From positions 110,107 through 174,106 of the forward strand of contig BATO01000004.1 of the NCBI GenBank assembly GCA_000474255.1: DNA of 64,000 nucleotides, read 5' to 3'. Position numbers and translations under genes: made by a program. This document shows positions 26,366 through 33,882 of the stretch, in pieces. The notes beneath the pieces are model-generated. The model searched no databases and was not told the origin of the DNA. It saw only the letters and a program-made list of their open reading frames with translations. Position 1 is the stretch's first letter. Every line of letters begins with the position of its first letter. This DNA comes from Aquipseudomonas alcaligenes MRY13-0052. GTDB taxonomy: Bacteria > Pseudomonadota > Gammaproteobacteria > Pseudomonadales > Pseudomonadaceae.

Positions 26366-26677
26366 GGCCGATTCTGTTGAAAAAATCGTCTCAGCGGCAG
26401 CCTGCCGGTCAGTGTGCCTGTTAAGTGGCTGCAAGCCACTTAAAGTCGCCTCCGGCGTTTCACTGAGCTTCCCTGCTCAGGTCTAAGGGTTAATTCGGGG
26501 ATTTCTGCTCGCAGCAGACACACCTATACCGTGAGTGGCGGCCCGTGAGGCAGAAGCTTGGCCAGGCGCTGCTTCCACTCGGTAGCTGTCCCATCATGCT
26601 GTTCGCCCCCGCGCTCGCTGACAGAGAAATTCTGCCGGCAACGTGGGTGGGCAGCTACTTTTTCAACAGAATCGGCC
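26366..26677. repeat. 19-bp perfect inverted repeats flanking a non-coding segment (candidate mobile-element remnant)
   Basis: GGCCGATTCTGTTGAAAAA at 26366-26384 recurs as its exact reverse complement at 26659-26677, with 274 bp between. The inner part has no convincing gene and carries a perfect hairpin at 26421-26443. The arrangement resembles a miniature inverted-repeat element or the remains of an insertion sequence. No target duplication is obvious. The rest of the 26048-26851 spacer shows no gene I can support. Confidence 0.6.
26421..26443. other. Perfect 10-bp hairpin inside the inverted-repeat segment
   Basis: TTAAGTGGCT, loop GCA, AGCCACTTAA. There is no T-run, so it is not an intrinsic terminator; it may be structural DNA of the putative mobile element. 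Confidence 0.7.
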
Positions 26678-26851
26678 ATTAGCTGCCCTATGAAACTGTC
26701 CAATTTAACTATGGGTAGATGTGGTAGCCACAGACGATGTTCACGTCACCTACGCGGCCAGTCTATGCATCATTGACGGCGGTCAATGGCACTTTGCCTC
26801 CGCTCTGTGATATCCCTAAGACTCCAGTCGACTAGCAGAAGGAAATGCAAT

Positions 26852-27169
26852 ATGTCCGGTTCAGGCGGTAGCTATCTGGGTCCAGATACCCCCAGCGATT
26901 CTTGTGCAACTCTTCGGTTCGATACTCAGCTTGCATCGCCGAAAGCTCAGGTGATTGCAGGGCTGCAGGTCGGCGATGTACTCGACATTGCCTTTGGGCA
27001 AGGTGGTAACCAGGTTGTTGTTGCGCTGTGGAATGGCGTTGAGGCGGGTGGGATTGTCGATCCACACCTGAACCAACTGCGGAACTGCATGAACCAGAAC
27101 GAACAGTTCCAGGCTCGTGTACTGAACATCAGTGGCGGGCAAGTGCGAGTTCGGGTGTATCACGTCTAA
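26852..27169 (+). CDS. Small protein with Gly/Ser-rich start, first gene of the QueC-like operon
   Basis: ATG 26852 follows AGAAGGAAA; an upstream in-frame start at 26786 lacks one. The 105-residue protein begins MSGSGGSYLGPDTPSD, a flexible glycine-rich stretch, then has a compact beta-rich part with LQVGDVLDIAF, VVVALWNGVEAGGIV and a C-terminal VRVRVYHV strand. I recall similar small proteins with a conserved MSG-rich start near QueC-like genes, but cannot name the family. After Met removal an exposed small N-terminal residue would suit N-terminal modification. Since QueC homologues in type IV CBASS (Cap9) were recently reported to attach a deazaguanine to a partner protein N terminus, this is a reasonable candidate substrate. 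That is inference. Confidence 0.75.
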   Translation: MSGSGGSYLGPDTPSDSCATLRFDTQLASPKAQVIAGLQVGDVLDIAFGQGGNQVVVALWNGVEAGGIVDPHLNQLRNCMNQNEQFQARVLNISGGQVRVRVYHV

Positions 27170-27189
27170 TAGTGAGCAAGGAGAGCTCC

Positions 27190-28401
27190 ATGATCACCAT
27201 CGTGGGAGGCGTTTACCGGGAGCGGTGTATGCGTCCGGGTTGGGACGATATCTATGGATCGGCAGGACGCGCGGCAACGGCGATTGCCCGTTTCGGCGGT
27301 AAAGCTGAACTGTATGCCTGCGTAGATAGCGGAACCCAAGACGTTGTAGAGGCGCGCGCAGCCGCTGAGGGCTTCAAGTTCAATGGCGCACCTGCTGAAG
27401 CAGGGGTGACCTTTGAGTACATCCATGGTCTGGCCAACCCCGACATTCGACGTGGTACTCATGCCAGGTCAACTTTGGCGGTGAGCGGAGAGAAGGTCCT
27501 CCGCTTCGGCATGATCGATGGAACCGCAGTGGTGAATGCAGACTTCGCGGTGTTTGATCCCCAGAACGCTGATGAGCCTGAATCCTTCAGCGCCAATGGC
27601 TCCACCGCCAAGCATCTGGCCTTGGTCCTGAATCGCCATGAAGCCAACTTGCTGTTGCCCGGCTCCCGCGGATTGTCCCCTCAGGACATCACGGCTGCTT
27701 TGGCGAAACAGGAAAACGCGGAAGTTGTTGTCATCAAAATGGGGCCCTTGGGTGCCTTTGTGTACGACAACGGCAAGATCTCCACGGTACCTGCCTATCG
27801 CACGGAGCGCGTATGGAAGATCGGTTCCGGTGACACCTTCGCTGCCCACTTTGCGCTGGGGTGGTTGGACAACGGTCTTTCTGCTCACGATGCAGCTTCG
27901 CTTGCGTCCATCGCGACTGCCTTCTATTGCGAGAGCCAGGGCTTCCCAGACCAAGCCTTGTTGGCTGCATTCAAGCCGAAGGCCTTGCAGCCCTCTCAGC
28001 GGTACCGCGATGGTTACATACCCAAGGTCTACCTCGCTGGTCCGTTCTTCACGCTCGCTGAGCTGTGGATGGTCGGGCAGGCTCGCCGGGACCTGAAAGC
28101 CATGGGCCTGAATGTCTTCTCTCCCTACCACGATGTCGGCCTGGGCACCGCGGAAGACGTTGTGGAAAAAGACCTCGAAGGCGTGCGCGATTGCGATGTG
28201 CTTTTCGCGATCGGCGATGGTCTCGACTCGGGTACGATTTTCGAGATTGGTTACGCTCGAGCTTTGAACAAGCCTGTCGTTTTCTATGCGGAGAATGAGT
28301 CCGAGCAAGATCAGAAGATGATGGAGGGCTCCGATTGCACCATGGCTGATGACTACGTCAGTGCGGTCTATCAGATGGTCTGGGAAGCGGTGGAGCTATG
28401 A
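27190..28401 (+). CDS. PfkB-type sugar kinase fused to a nucleoside 2-deoxyribosyltransferase domain
   Basis: ATG 27190 follows AAGGAGAG; an upstream GTG at 27172 is less likely. The 403-residue protein has two domains. Residues ~1-275 are PfkB/ribokinase-like, with VIKMGPLGAF and WKIGSGDTFAAHF (the GxGD catalytic loop). Residues ~285-403 are nucleoside deoxyribosyltransferase-like: KVYLAGPFF, FSPYHDVG, DLEGVRDCDVLFAI, then DSGTIFEIGYA containing the catalytic Glu, and PVVFYAE. PfkB enzymes phosphorylate sugars or nucleosides; NDT enzymes break or exchange N-glycosidic bonds. The fusion suggests processing of a modified nucleoside. It overlaps queC by 4 bp. Confidence 0.88.
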   Translation: MITIVGGVYRERCMRPGWDDIYGSAGRAATAIARFGGKAELYACVDSGTQDVVEARAAAEGFKFNGAPAEAGVTFEYIHGLANPDIRRGTHARSTLAVSGEKVLRFGMIDGTAVVNADFAVFDPQNADEPESFSANGSTAKHLALVLNRHEANLLLPGSRGLSPQDITAALAKQENAEVVVIKMGPLGAFVYDNGKISTVPAYRTERVWKIGSGDTFAAHFALGWLDNGLSAHDAASLASIATAFYCESQGFPDQALLAAFKPKALQPSQRYRDGYIPKVYLAGPFFTLAELWMVGQARRDLKAMGLNVFSPYHDVGLGTAEDVVEKDLEGVRDCDVLFAIGDGLDSGTIFEIGYARALNKPVVFYAENESEQDQKMMEGSDCTMADDYVSAVYQMVWEAVEL

Positions 28402-29003
28402 AGACAGGGTTGCTGTTGTCCGGTGGCATGGACTCCTTGACGCTCGCCTGGTGGAAGCGGCCAGACATCGCCTTCACCCTGAACTACGGGCAACTGGCGG
28501 CTCAGGCAGAGATCGAGGCTTCGCGCACGATCTGCCAGGAGCTAAGCATTCCTCACCATGTGATCCAGATCGACTGCCGCCAGCTGGGATCAGGGGATAT
28601 GGCCGGTACACAAGCCGACAACCTGGCTCCCGCCTCGGACTGGTGGCCATACCGGAACCAGATGCTGGTCACGCTGGCAGCGATGAAGGCGATTTCGTTT
28701 GGCGTGACGCACCTGTGGCTCGGCACGGTGAAATCGGATGGTTTCCACAAAGATGGTTCGCCAGAGTTCATGGCCGCGATCAGCCATCTGCTCTCCCTGC
28801 AGGAGGGCGGTATGGTGGTTGAGGCGCCTGCAATTGAGCTTTCTACTGCTGAGCTCGTGCGGCAGTCGGGCATCCCTGCCGGGCTCTTGGCCTGGGCCCA
28901 CAGCTGCCACAAATCCCACTTGGCATGTGGAAACTGCCGCGGCTGCAACAAATACATGGAGGTCTTCCTAGAGGTCGGCTATGACCTGGATCGACCTGGC
29001 TGA
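28398..29003 (+). CDS. QueC-like ATP-dependent ligase (7-cyano-7-deazaguanine synthase family)
   Basis: The 201-residue protein has the PP-loop SGGMDS (residues 8-13), LNYGQLAAQAE, PYRNQML (84-90) and a C-terminal zinc site formed by C170, C177, C180 and C183 (SCHKSHLACGNCRGC). These are QueC hallmarks. Canonical QueC makes preQ0, but shorter QueC relatives in defence systems (Cap9 in type IV CBASS, QatC in Qat) use the same chemistry to activate a carboxyl-deazaguanine and attach it to a protein. No other queuosine gene is present nearby, which favours the defence-type role. It starts inside the end of the PfkB-NDT gene and overlaps the nitroreductase gene by 23 bp. Confidence 0.9.
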   Translation: MKTGLLLSGGMDSLTLAWWKRPDIAFTLNYGQLAAQAEIEASRTICQELSIPHHVIQIDCRQLGSGDMAGTQADNLAPASDWWPYRNQMLVTLAAMKAISFGVTHLWLGTVKSDGFHKDGSPEFMAAISHLLSLQEGGMVVEAPAIELSTAELVRQSGIPAGLLAWAHSCHKSHLACGNCRGCNKYMEVFLEVGYDLDRPG

Positions 29004-29661
29004 TCCCCTGCCCAGGAGTGCTCCTGAGCCTTACACCCCGATTATGTGGGAGCTGGGTGAGACTTGCTCGCTCCCATCCACCTCGGGTGTGCCTGATCGG
29101 CCGTTCAGCGAGGTCATAGACGCCCGCGCGTCGCATCGTGAGTTCGGCTCTGTTGATGACCAGCAGCTCGGGGCATTTCTCTGGCTGGCTTGCAGGACGC
29201 GAGGCGTGGGTGCTTCAGAACTTGGTTTCGACCTGGAGCATCGAGCGGCGCCGTCCGCAGGCGCGATTCATCCAATCCATGTTGTCGTTAAACGACCTGA
29301 GGATGACCGGTGGTGGTTGTACGTGCCCAGGAGTCATCAGCTCGCTGAAATCAAGCATGCGCCTGCTAAGCTCGCAGGCTTGCTCGATCTAAGCCTGCAG
29401 GTTCTGGCTGGTGATCAGGCAATCCGTTTCCTATTCCTGGCCGAGCCAGGGAAGACCCTGGGTAAGTACCAGGATGGGTGCAGCCTTATCTGGCGCGATG
29501 CGGGTGCATTGCTTGGAGTGATGGCTTTGACAGCTACAGCCCAGGGACTCAACTTCTGCCCGCTCGGCATTACTGGAGAGCCTTGGGTCAGTGGTTTAGC
29601 CGATCAGGGCAAGCTGACCGGGGTTGGTCTTGCGCTTCTTGGCGCGGCCGCGAGCAGCTGA
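28981..29661 (+). CDS. SagB/ThcOx-type nitroreductase-fold dehydrogenase
   Basis: The 226-residue protein shows FMN-dependent nitroreductase-family motifs in the SagB form: RASHREFG, then APSAGAIHPIHVVV, a GALLGVMALTATAQGLN helix and FCPLGI. SagB-type enzymes oxidise azolines in peptide natural products, and others act on varied reducible groups. Here the tight overlap with queC suggests it reduces or oxidises the deazaguanine-type product or its protein adduct, for example a nitrile- or amide-level intermediate; this is speculation. Its 3' end overlaps the convergent OGG-like gene by 66 bp. Confidence 0.82.
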   Translation: MTWIDLADPLPRSAPEPYTPIMWELGETCSLPSTSGVPDRPFSEVIDARASHREFGSVDDQQLGAFLWLACRTRGVGASELGFDLEHRAAPSAGAIHPIHVVVKRPEDDRWWLYVPRSHQLAEIKHAPAKLAGLLDLSLQVLAGDQAIRFLFLAEPGKTLGKYQDGCSLIWRDAGALLGVMALTATAQGLNFCPLGITGEPWVSGLADQGKLTGVGLALLGAAASS

Positions 29662-30429
29662 GTCAGGATTGTGGTGCCCGATCCCCATGATGTTGTGCAC
29701 CGTGGAGGGGGAGGACATCATTTCCAGCCACATCAGCGCATCCAGCTCGGAAGCCCTGACGCCGAGCCCAATGCTGAAACGGATGAACTGTTCCTCGAGC
29801 TCCAGGTAATTGCGCTCGACCGTCAGGTTGTCCTCGAAGAACTTGCCCAGCAGGCCGGCTCGCAGGATGTGGATATCCAGGATGGCTACGTCGTCGGCGT
29901 CCAGCCAGTTTCGGGCAACCCACGACGCGGTCTTGTAACCGATGCCTGGGATATCCAGCAGCCAGTCACGAAGTTCCTTTCCTGAGGAAAGAGGCGGTCG
30001 TTCAGCGGAAAGCTTCTGAAGCGCGGCGCTGAGATAGCGCGCCTTCTGCTTGGCGAACCGGTACCGGACCTGGCGTCCGTCGATCGCGAGCGGTTCCTGC
30101 AGCCACGCAAGCAGGACTTCTTCTGTTGGGGGCTTCTCACCGAAAGCACCGCGCTCTCTTAAGTGATGGAAGGCAGCGATGCCGACGTTGGCAGGAATGC
30201 CATGGCCACCCAACAGGCAGGCGCCGACTTCTTCTTTCAGAGTGGCGCCGAGCTTGTAGTTGATTCGGTTGCCGGTGAGCCGGCGGGCATAAACCTGATA
30301 CGCCCAATAGGCCGGAGTAGGAAACGCCTCCATAGCACCCCATGGAACGCCTGGAAGGACCTCTGCCTCGGGCTGGGGTAGCTCGACATTGAAGACCACC
30401 TGGTCCATGAAAATAGCGCCAAGTTGCAT
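29596..30429 (-). CDS. HhH-GPD DNA glycosylase, OGG-like
   Basis: I start the gene at ATG 30429, which overlaps the stop of the upstream methylase (TAATG); the frame is open further upstream but that part only shadows the methylase gene. The 277-residue protein has a helix-hairpin-helix LLDIPGIGYKTASWVARNW with the catalytic lysine K166 and the conserved aspartate D185 (AILDIH), as in bifunctional 8-oxoguanine glycosylases. It would excise a modified purine and nick DNA. OGG-like ancillary genes accompany QueC-like genes in type IV CBASS, so its presence here supports a base-modification theme for the cluster. Confidence 0.85.
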   Translation of the reverse strand: MQLGAIFMDQVVFNVELPQPEAEVLPGVPWGAMEAFPTPAYWAYQVYARRLTGNRINYKLGATLKEEVGACLLGGHGIPANVGIAAFHHLRERGAFGEKPPTEEVLLAWLQEPLAIDGRQVRYRFAKQKARYLSAALQKLSAERPPLSSGKELRDWLLDIPGIGYKTASWVARNWLDADDVAILDIHILRAGLLGKFFEDNLTVERNYLELEEQFIRFSIGLGVRASELDALMWLEMMSSPSTVHNIMGIGHHNPDSAARGRAKKRKTNPGQLALIG

Positions 30430-31163
30430 TAGGCGGCCTCCTCGTCGTTGCCGTAGAGCTCTTGCATCCACTGCAGTAATTCGTGCCGCTCGATGGGGTC
30501 CAGGCTCTCGATGCGAGTGCGGAGCCTGGTTTGGCGGCGTTGAATGGTCTGGCGATCGCGGAATGTCTCGCCCAGGAAGCGGGTGTCGTGCAACCGGCTG
30601 GGTGGTGCGAAGTTCATCCATACCACTTCCTCGCGCATCTCTACATGGGTTTTTGCTGGAAAACTCACTTTCCGCCACCCGACCAACTCTCGGTTGTAGA
30701 GATCACAGTCATAGCCCGACAGCATCACATTGCAAGGTAGGGCGACCAAGCAGCGCAGTAGCCGAATGTGATCAGATTCGGTGTAGTCGCAGCGGTAGAC
30801 CTTCTCGCGCCGGCGTGTTTCGGGAAAGTAGGGCGGATCCACATACACCAGCTCCTCACCTTCGAACGCATAGCTTTTGAGGAAGGACACGGCGTCGACC
30901 TGGTGAAGCTCGCAGGTCCCGGGGAGCTTCGACTCCCAGAGCTCGATGACCTTGGCATCAAGGTCCAAGCCGATGTTCCGCTGCGCAGCTTTCTTGTTGC
31001 GCATGACGGCGCCACCACCAAGGTGGGACTCAATGTATGTCTGATGCGGTGGCATCAGGTTGATCAAGCGCTGGTAGCACTTGCCTTTTCCGCCCGGGTA
31101 TCTCATGCACCCAGCATCGTCAGAAATGACGATGATGTCAACGCTTAACGGCTGAACGGACAT
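30429..31163 (-). CDS. D12-class (Dam-like) adenine-specific DNA methyltransferase
   Basis: MRYPGGKGK at residues 20-28 is the SAM-binding start of Dam-like enzymes, and DPPY at 109-112 is the catalytic motif; ESHLGGGAV provides the second SAM loop. Many start the frame at residue 20 (31106), which may be the true start because I see no good ribosome-binding site for either. The gene overlaps the OGG-like gene. There is no partner endonuclease, so it is an orphan methylase or part of the neighbouring system, possibly marking self DNA. At 225-244 residues it is slightly short for Dam. Confidence 0.85.
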   Translation of the reverse strand: MSVQPLSVDIIVISDDAGCMRYPGGKGKCYQRLINLMPPHQTYIESHLGGGAVMRNKKAAQRNIGLDLDAKVIELWESKLPGTCELHQVDAVSFLKSYAFEGEELVYVDPPYFPETRRREKVYRCDYTESDHIRLLRCLVALPCNVMLSGYDCDLYNRELVGWRKVSFPAKTHVEMREEVVWMNFAPPSRLHDTRFLGETFRDRQTIQRRQTRLRTRIESLDPIERHELLQWMQELYGNDEEAA

Positions 31164-31221
31164 CCAGGAGCGAGTGGCAGTGCAGGCTGGCTCATTGCAC
31201 TGTGCTTACCAGTAGTTGGTG

Positions 31222-31578
31222 TCACAAATGGCGGGTCGTTGTTTTGACTTCGTCGAGGCGGAAGTAGCGGTCTCCAGACTTGAGCGCCGGGAACGCCTCG
31301 CAGTTCGCATAAGCCTGGCTGTATGAGACGTTGCCTCCCTGAATGTCGAAGACTATGTCCGCTGATCCATAGGATGGCCGGTGACTGAGATTATCGAGAG
31401 CCCCCATCTCTCCGTTTTCCTCGGCTGCCTTGATAACCACGTCGCGTAAAGTCTGAATTTCCGCATCTTTAGTTTCTGCGTACACCATGCGCGATTTGGT
31501 TGGCATAAAGCCGCTCCCGACGCCACTGGCTGTCCCGATGCGATTTAAGCTGATTTGGACAAGGGTGACGATCTCCAT
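31222..31578 (-). CDS. Hypothetical protein upstream of the Dam-like methylase
   Basis: The 118-residue soluble protein has GGAG before its ATG and lies 58 bp upstream of the methylase gene, so it may open a three-gene operon with the methylase and glycosylase. The sequence (LVQISLNRIGTASGVGSGF, MGALDNLSHRPSYGSADIVF) shows no family I recognise. A beta-rich fold is likely from the alternating pattern. Confidence 0.5.
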   Translation of the reverse strand: MEIVTLVQISLNRIGTASGVGSGFMPTKSRMVYAETKDAEIQTLRDVVIKAAEENGEMGALDNLSHRPSYGSADIVFDIQGGNVSYSQAYANCEAFPALKSGDRYFRLDEVKTTTRHL

Positions 31579-31731
31579 GGCTTGCTCCGTTTTGTTTGTC
31601 TGTGGCAGGCGAGTTGCGGTTACGCTGACTTGGGATTGTAGTTACCAGGAAATCACAATTCAGGAGGCTTTGTATTAGGCGCAAAACAGGCCGTAAGATC
31701 GGCCCATCGCCGATCAGCTGGAGTAGCCATC

Positions 31732-32685
31732 TTGCCGAATGTGTTTTTCTCATACTGTCACGCTGACGAGGCGCTGCGAGATCAGCTTGAGAAGCAGCTC
31801 GCCATGCTAAAACGGCAAGGAGTCATCGAGACTTGGCATGATCGAAGGATCCATGCTGGCCAGGAAATCGATACTGCCATTGATGAGCATATTAACAGCG
31901 ATGAGATCATCTTGTTGTTGGTCAGCCCGGACTTCATCGCTTCGGACTATTGCTACAACATCGAGATGAATCGGGCTATGGAGCGCCATCATGCGGGGGA
32001 AGCGATCGTCATCCCGGTAATTCTGCGCGCATGCGATTGGCACTACGCGCCATTCGGCAAACTGCTTGGCACTCCTCAGGATGGAAAGCCGGTAACGCAG
32101 TGGCCTGACAGGGATGAGGCGTTCCTGCAGGTGGCGAAAGAGGTCCGTAAAGCGGCTGAAAATTTGCGCAGCACTCATGCGAAAGCTAGCCCGCAAGCTG
32201 CTCGAGTCGAACTAATTACCCCTCAACAGGCAGTGCCTAGCGGACCGCGATCAAGCAACCTTCGCCTGGCCAAGACGTTCACTCAGCTGGACAAAGACCG
32301 ATTCCAGATTGATACCTTCGAATACATCGCCCGCTATTTCGAAAACTCTCTGCAGGAGCTCCAGGCACGAAACCCTGGCTTCGAGGGCGTGTTTCGTCGT
32401 GTCGACGCCAATAGGTTCTCCGCGACCATCTACAAAGATGGCCAAGACGTTGCGAGAGCAACAGTCTTCGTTGGGGGGCAGATGGGGGCGGGGATCTACT
32501 ACAGCCAGGGCGCTTCGTTCAGTGGCAACTCGTACAACGAAATGCTTACGGTGCAAGCGGATGACCAGTCTCTCTATCTCACCAGCTTGGGGATGACCTT
32601 CCGTAGGGGGCAGGACCAGAAGCTGTCCCAGGAAGGCGCCGCTGAGCTGCTGTGGGAAACCGTCATCGCCCCTCTTCAGCGTTGA
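31732..32685 (+). CDS. TIR-domain protein with an uncharacterised C-terminal domain
   Basis: The gene starts at TTG 31732, eight bases after GGAG; no ATG fits. Residues 1-140 are a TIR domain: VFFSYCHADEALR, TWHDRRIHAGQEI, then LLLVSPDFIASDYC with E78 in YNIEMNRAME as the probable catalytic glutamate of an NADase. A linker follows, and residues ~175-317 form a conserved-looking domain (FENSLQELQARNPGFEGVFRRV, GIYYSQGASFSGNSYNE) that I cannot name; part of it is duplicated at 22846. TIR effectors deplete NAD+ on phage infection, or make signal molecules. Whether it belongs to the QueC-like cluster or stands alone is unknown. Confidence 0.85.
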   Translation: MPNVFFSYCHADEALRDQLEKQLAMLKRQGVIETWHDRRIHAGQEIDTAIDEHINSDEIILLLVSPDFIASDYCYNIEMNRAMERHHAGEAIVIPVILRACDWHYAPFGKLLGTPQDGKPVTQWPDRDEAFLQVAKEVRKAAENLRSTHAKASPQAARVELITPQQAVPSGPRSSNLRLAKTFTQLDKDRFQIDTFEYIARYFENSLQELQARNPGFEGVFRRVDANRFSATIYKDGQDVARATVFVGGQMGAGIYYSQGASFSGNSYNEMLTVQADDQSLYLTSLGMTFRRGQDQKLSQEGAAELLWETVIAPLQR

Positions 32686-32831
32686 GCTGACGGCTGCCAG
32701 TGGGGGCTGAAGAGAAATCCTTGAGCCAGAAATGACAAAGGCGGCCTCAGAGGCCGCCTCAAGCCATGTTTCGTCACCGGTATCTATAGCCGGGAGAGGA
32801 AGCTCATGGGCAGGGGCTCAGGATACCACTT
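32560..32831 (+). repeat. TIR gene 3' end and downstream hairpin, duplicated at 22846-23098
   Basis: This is the intact copy of the repeat. It covers the last ~42 codons of the TIR gene and about 145 bp after the stop. GGCGGCCT, loop CAG, AGGCCGCC at 32740-32758 is a perfect hairpin without a T-run; the other copy keeps a weaker version of it. Confidence 0.8.
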
Positions 32832-32908
32832 GCGGAGCTTCTGCTGCTGGTTCATGACGACCGAAAGGAGTTGGTTGGTGTCGCTGAGCCGGCGCTTCTG
32901 GCTGCGGT

Positions 32909-33052
32909 TTAAGACTGTTTCTGAAGCATTCTTGGGTCATAGAGGCAGTCCTCTTCCTCTATGACCTTGATGCCAGGCCAGGCGGGATAGCGTGAGTTGA
33001 TCACCAGGTTCTTCTGAGCAGGCAGCACGGCAGATGTCCCATCAGGCGCCAA
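32909..33052 (-). pseudogene. Possible C-terminal remnant of a RES-domain protein
   Basis: A minus-strand frame ends at TAA 32911-32909 and reads DGTSAVLPAQKNLVINSRYP, then a tail with EEEDCLYDPRM. SAVL...P...NLVIN...HP-like spacing recalls the end of RES-family NAD-degrading toxins. Upstream the frame runs into the AbiEi-like gene region without a start, so if the reading is right only a fragment survives. A second minus frame, ending at 32787, also looks coding (QLLSVVMNQQQKLRKWYPEP). The 32686-33218 spacer holds only these scraps and the promoter below. Confidence 0.3.
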
Positions 33053-33155
33053 GTGAGTGCCCGATTGCAGTCAGGCTGAGCCAAAGTCCACGCTCGGAGT
33101 GTCTGCCGGCTTTGTCCCGCCACGGAGGGAGCTCGAAGGTTGGCGTGGTTACTGT

Positions 33156-33192
33156 TTGACCAATGTCAGAAAGTGGAATAGATTTCTGACAT
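33156..33192 (+). promoter_or_regulatory. Promoter and operator of the AbiEi-like gene
   Basis: TTGACC at 33156-33161 and TAGATT at 33179-33184, 17 bp apart, form a plausible promoter. Over it lies a perfect 10-bp inverted repeat, ATGTCAGAAA at 33163-33172 and TTTCTGACAT at 33183-33192, with a 10-bp centre. This suits autorepression by the AbiEi-like protein encoded 27 bp downstream. Confidence 0.7.
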
Positions 33193-33218
33193 CAAATGAA
33201 CACACCGGCTCGAAAGCG

Positions 33219-33812
33219 ATGAAAACTCTTCCTCAAACCATCTTGGAGCAAAGCAGGCAGCTGCCCGAGGGGGGGATGTTGGCCGCAAGGGATTTTCTTC
33301 ATCTCGGAAGTCGGGCTGCAGTGGACCAGGCATTTTCCAGACTGGCCAAAGCTGGGCTGCTTATTCGCGTGTTGCGTGGACTGTATGTGGCGCCAGTTAC
33401 GAGCAGGTTTGGGACGAGGGCTCCGGCGCTAGAGAAGGTCGTCCAGGCTCTGGCTCAAAAGACCCAAGACGTGATTACAGACAGTGGCGCGCGAGCAGCT
33501 AACGGCCTGGGGCTGACCACCCAGGTACCTGTTATGTCTGTGTTCTTCACCCGCGGGCGAGGGCGCACGCTCACGTTGGGCAAGTCGAAGGTCGAGATCA
33601 GGCGCGTTCCTAAGTGGATGCTCTCGCTCGGTGCGACGCGCCCTGGGGCGGTAATTCGGGCGCTCGCTTGGTTAGGTGAGGCGCATATAAGTCATGCGAT
33701 GGAAAAGCTGCGCAAGCTGCTATCCCCGGCGGATTGGCAGGAGCTGCGCTCTGTCCGGCATTTACTTCCGTTCTGGATGGCTATGGCGATCAGTCGTGAT
33801 GTGGTCTGGTAG
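33219..33812 (+). CDS. AbiEi-type antitoxin/transcriptional regulator (DUF6088-like)
   Basis: I choose ATG 33219 because it lies just after the promoter-operator; the longer frame from 33057 would include that promoter. The 197-residue protein has an N-terminal winged helix (AARDFLHLGSRAAVDQAFSRL, KAGLLIRVLRGLYV) and a C-terminal part with VITDSGARAANGLGLTTQVP, as in AbiEi/DUF6088 proteins. In AbiE systems this antitoxin represses its promoter and counters a nucleotidyltransferase toxin, AbiEii. No AbiEii-like gene follows; only a 75-residue protein does. It may be an orphan regulator or the remainder of a damaged toxin-antitoxin locus. Confidence 0.8.
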   Translation: MKTLPQTILEQSRQLPEGGMLAARDFLHLGSRAAVDQAFSRLAKAGLLIRVLRGLYVAPVTSRFGTRAPALEKVVQALAQKTQDVITDSGARAANGLGLTTQVPVMSVFFTRGRGRTLTLGKSKVEIRRVPKWMLSLGATRPGAVIRALAWLGEAHISHAMEKLRKLLSPADWQELRSVRHLLPFWMAMAISRDVVW

Positions 33813-33882
33813 CTGGCCCGGTCTACGCTTAGCTAGGAGTCAGGACATGAGTTGTGGCTCTATGCCTTCTGGGGAGGTGACT

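Noticed and set aside
26161..26439. Minus-strand open frame (92 codons) next to the inverted repeats
   Set aside because: It runs through the inverted-repeat and hairpin sequence and has no coding character.
30430..30678. 83-residue N-terminal extension of the OGG-like glycosylase
   Set aside because: It lies entirely inside the methylase gene, is Pro/Arg/His-rich, and the ATG at 30429 is coupled to the methylase stop and begins the conserved part.
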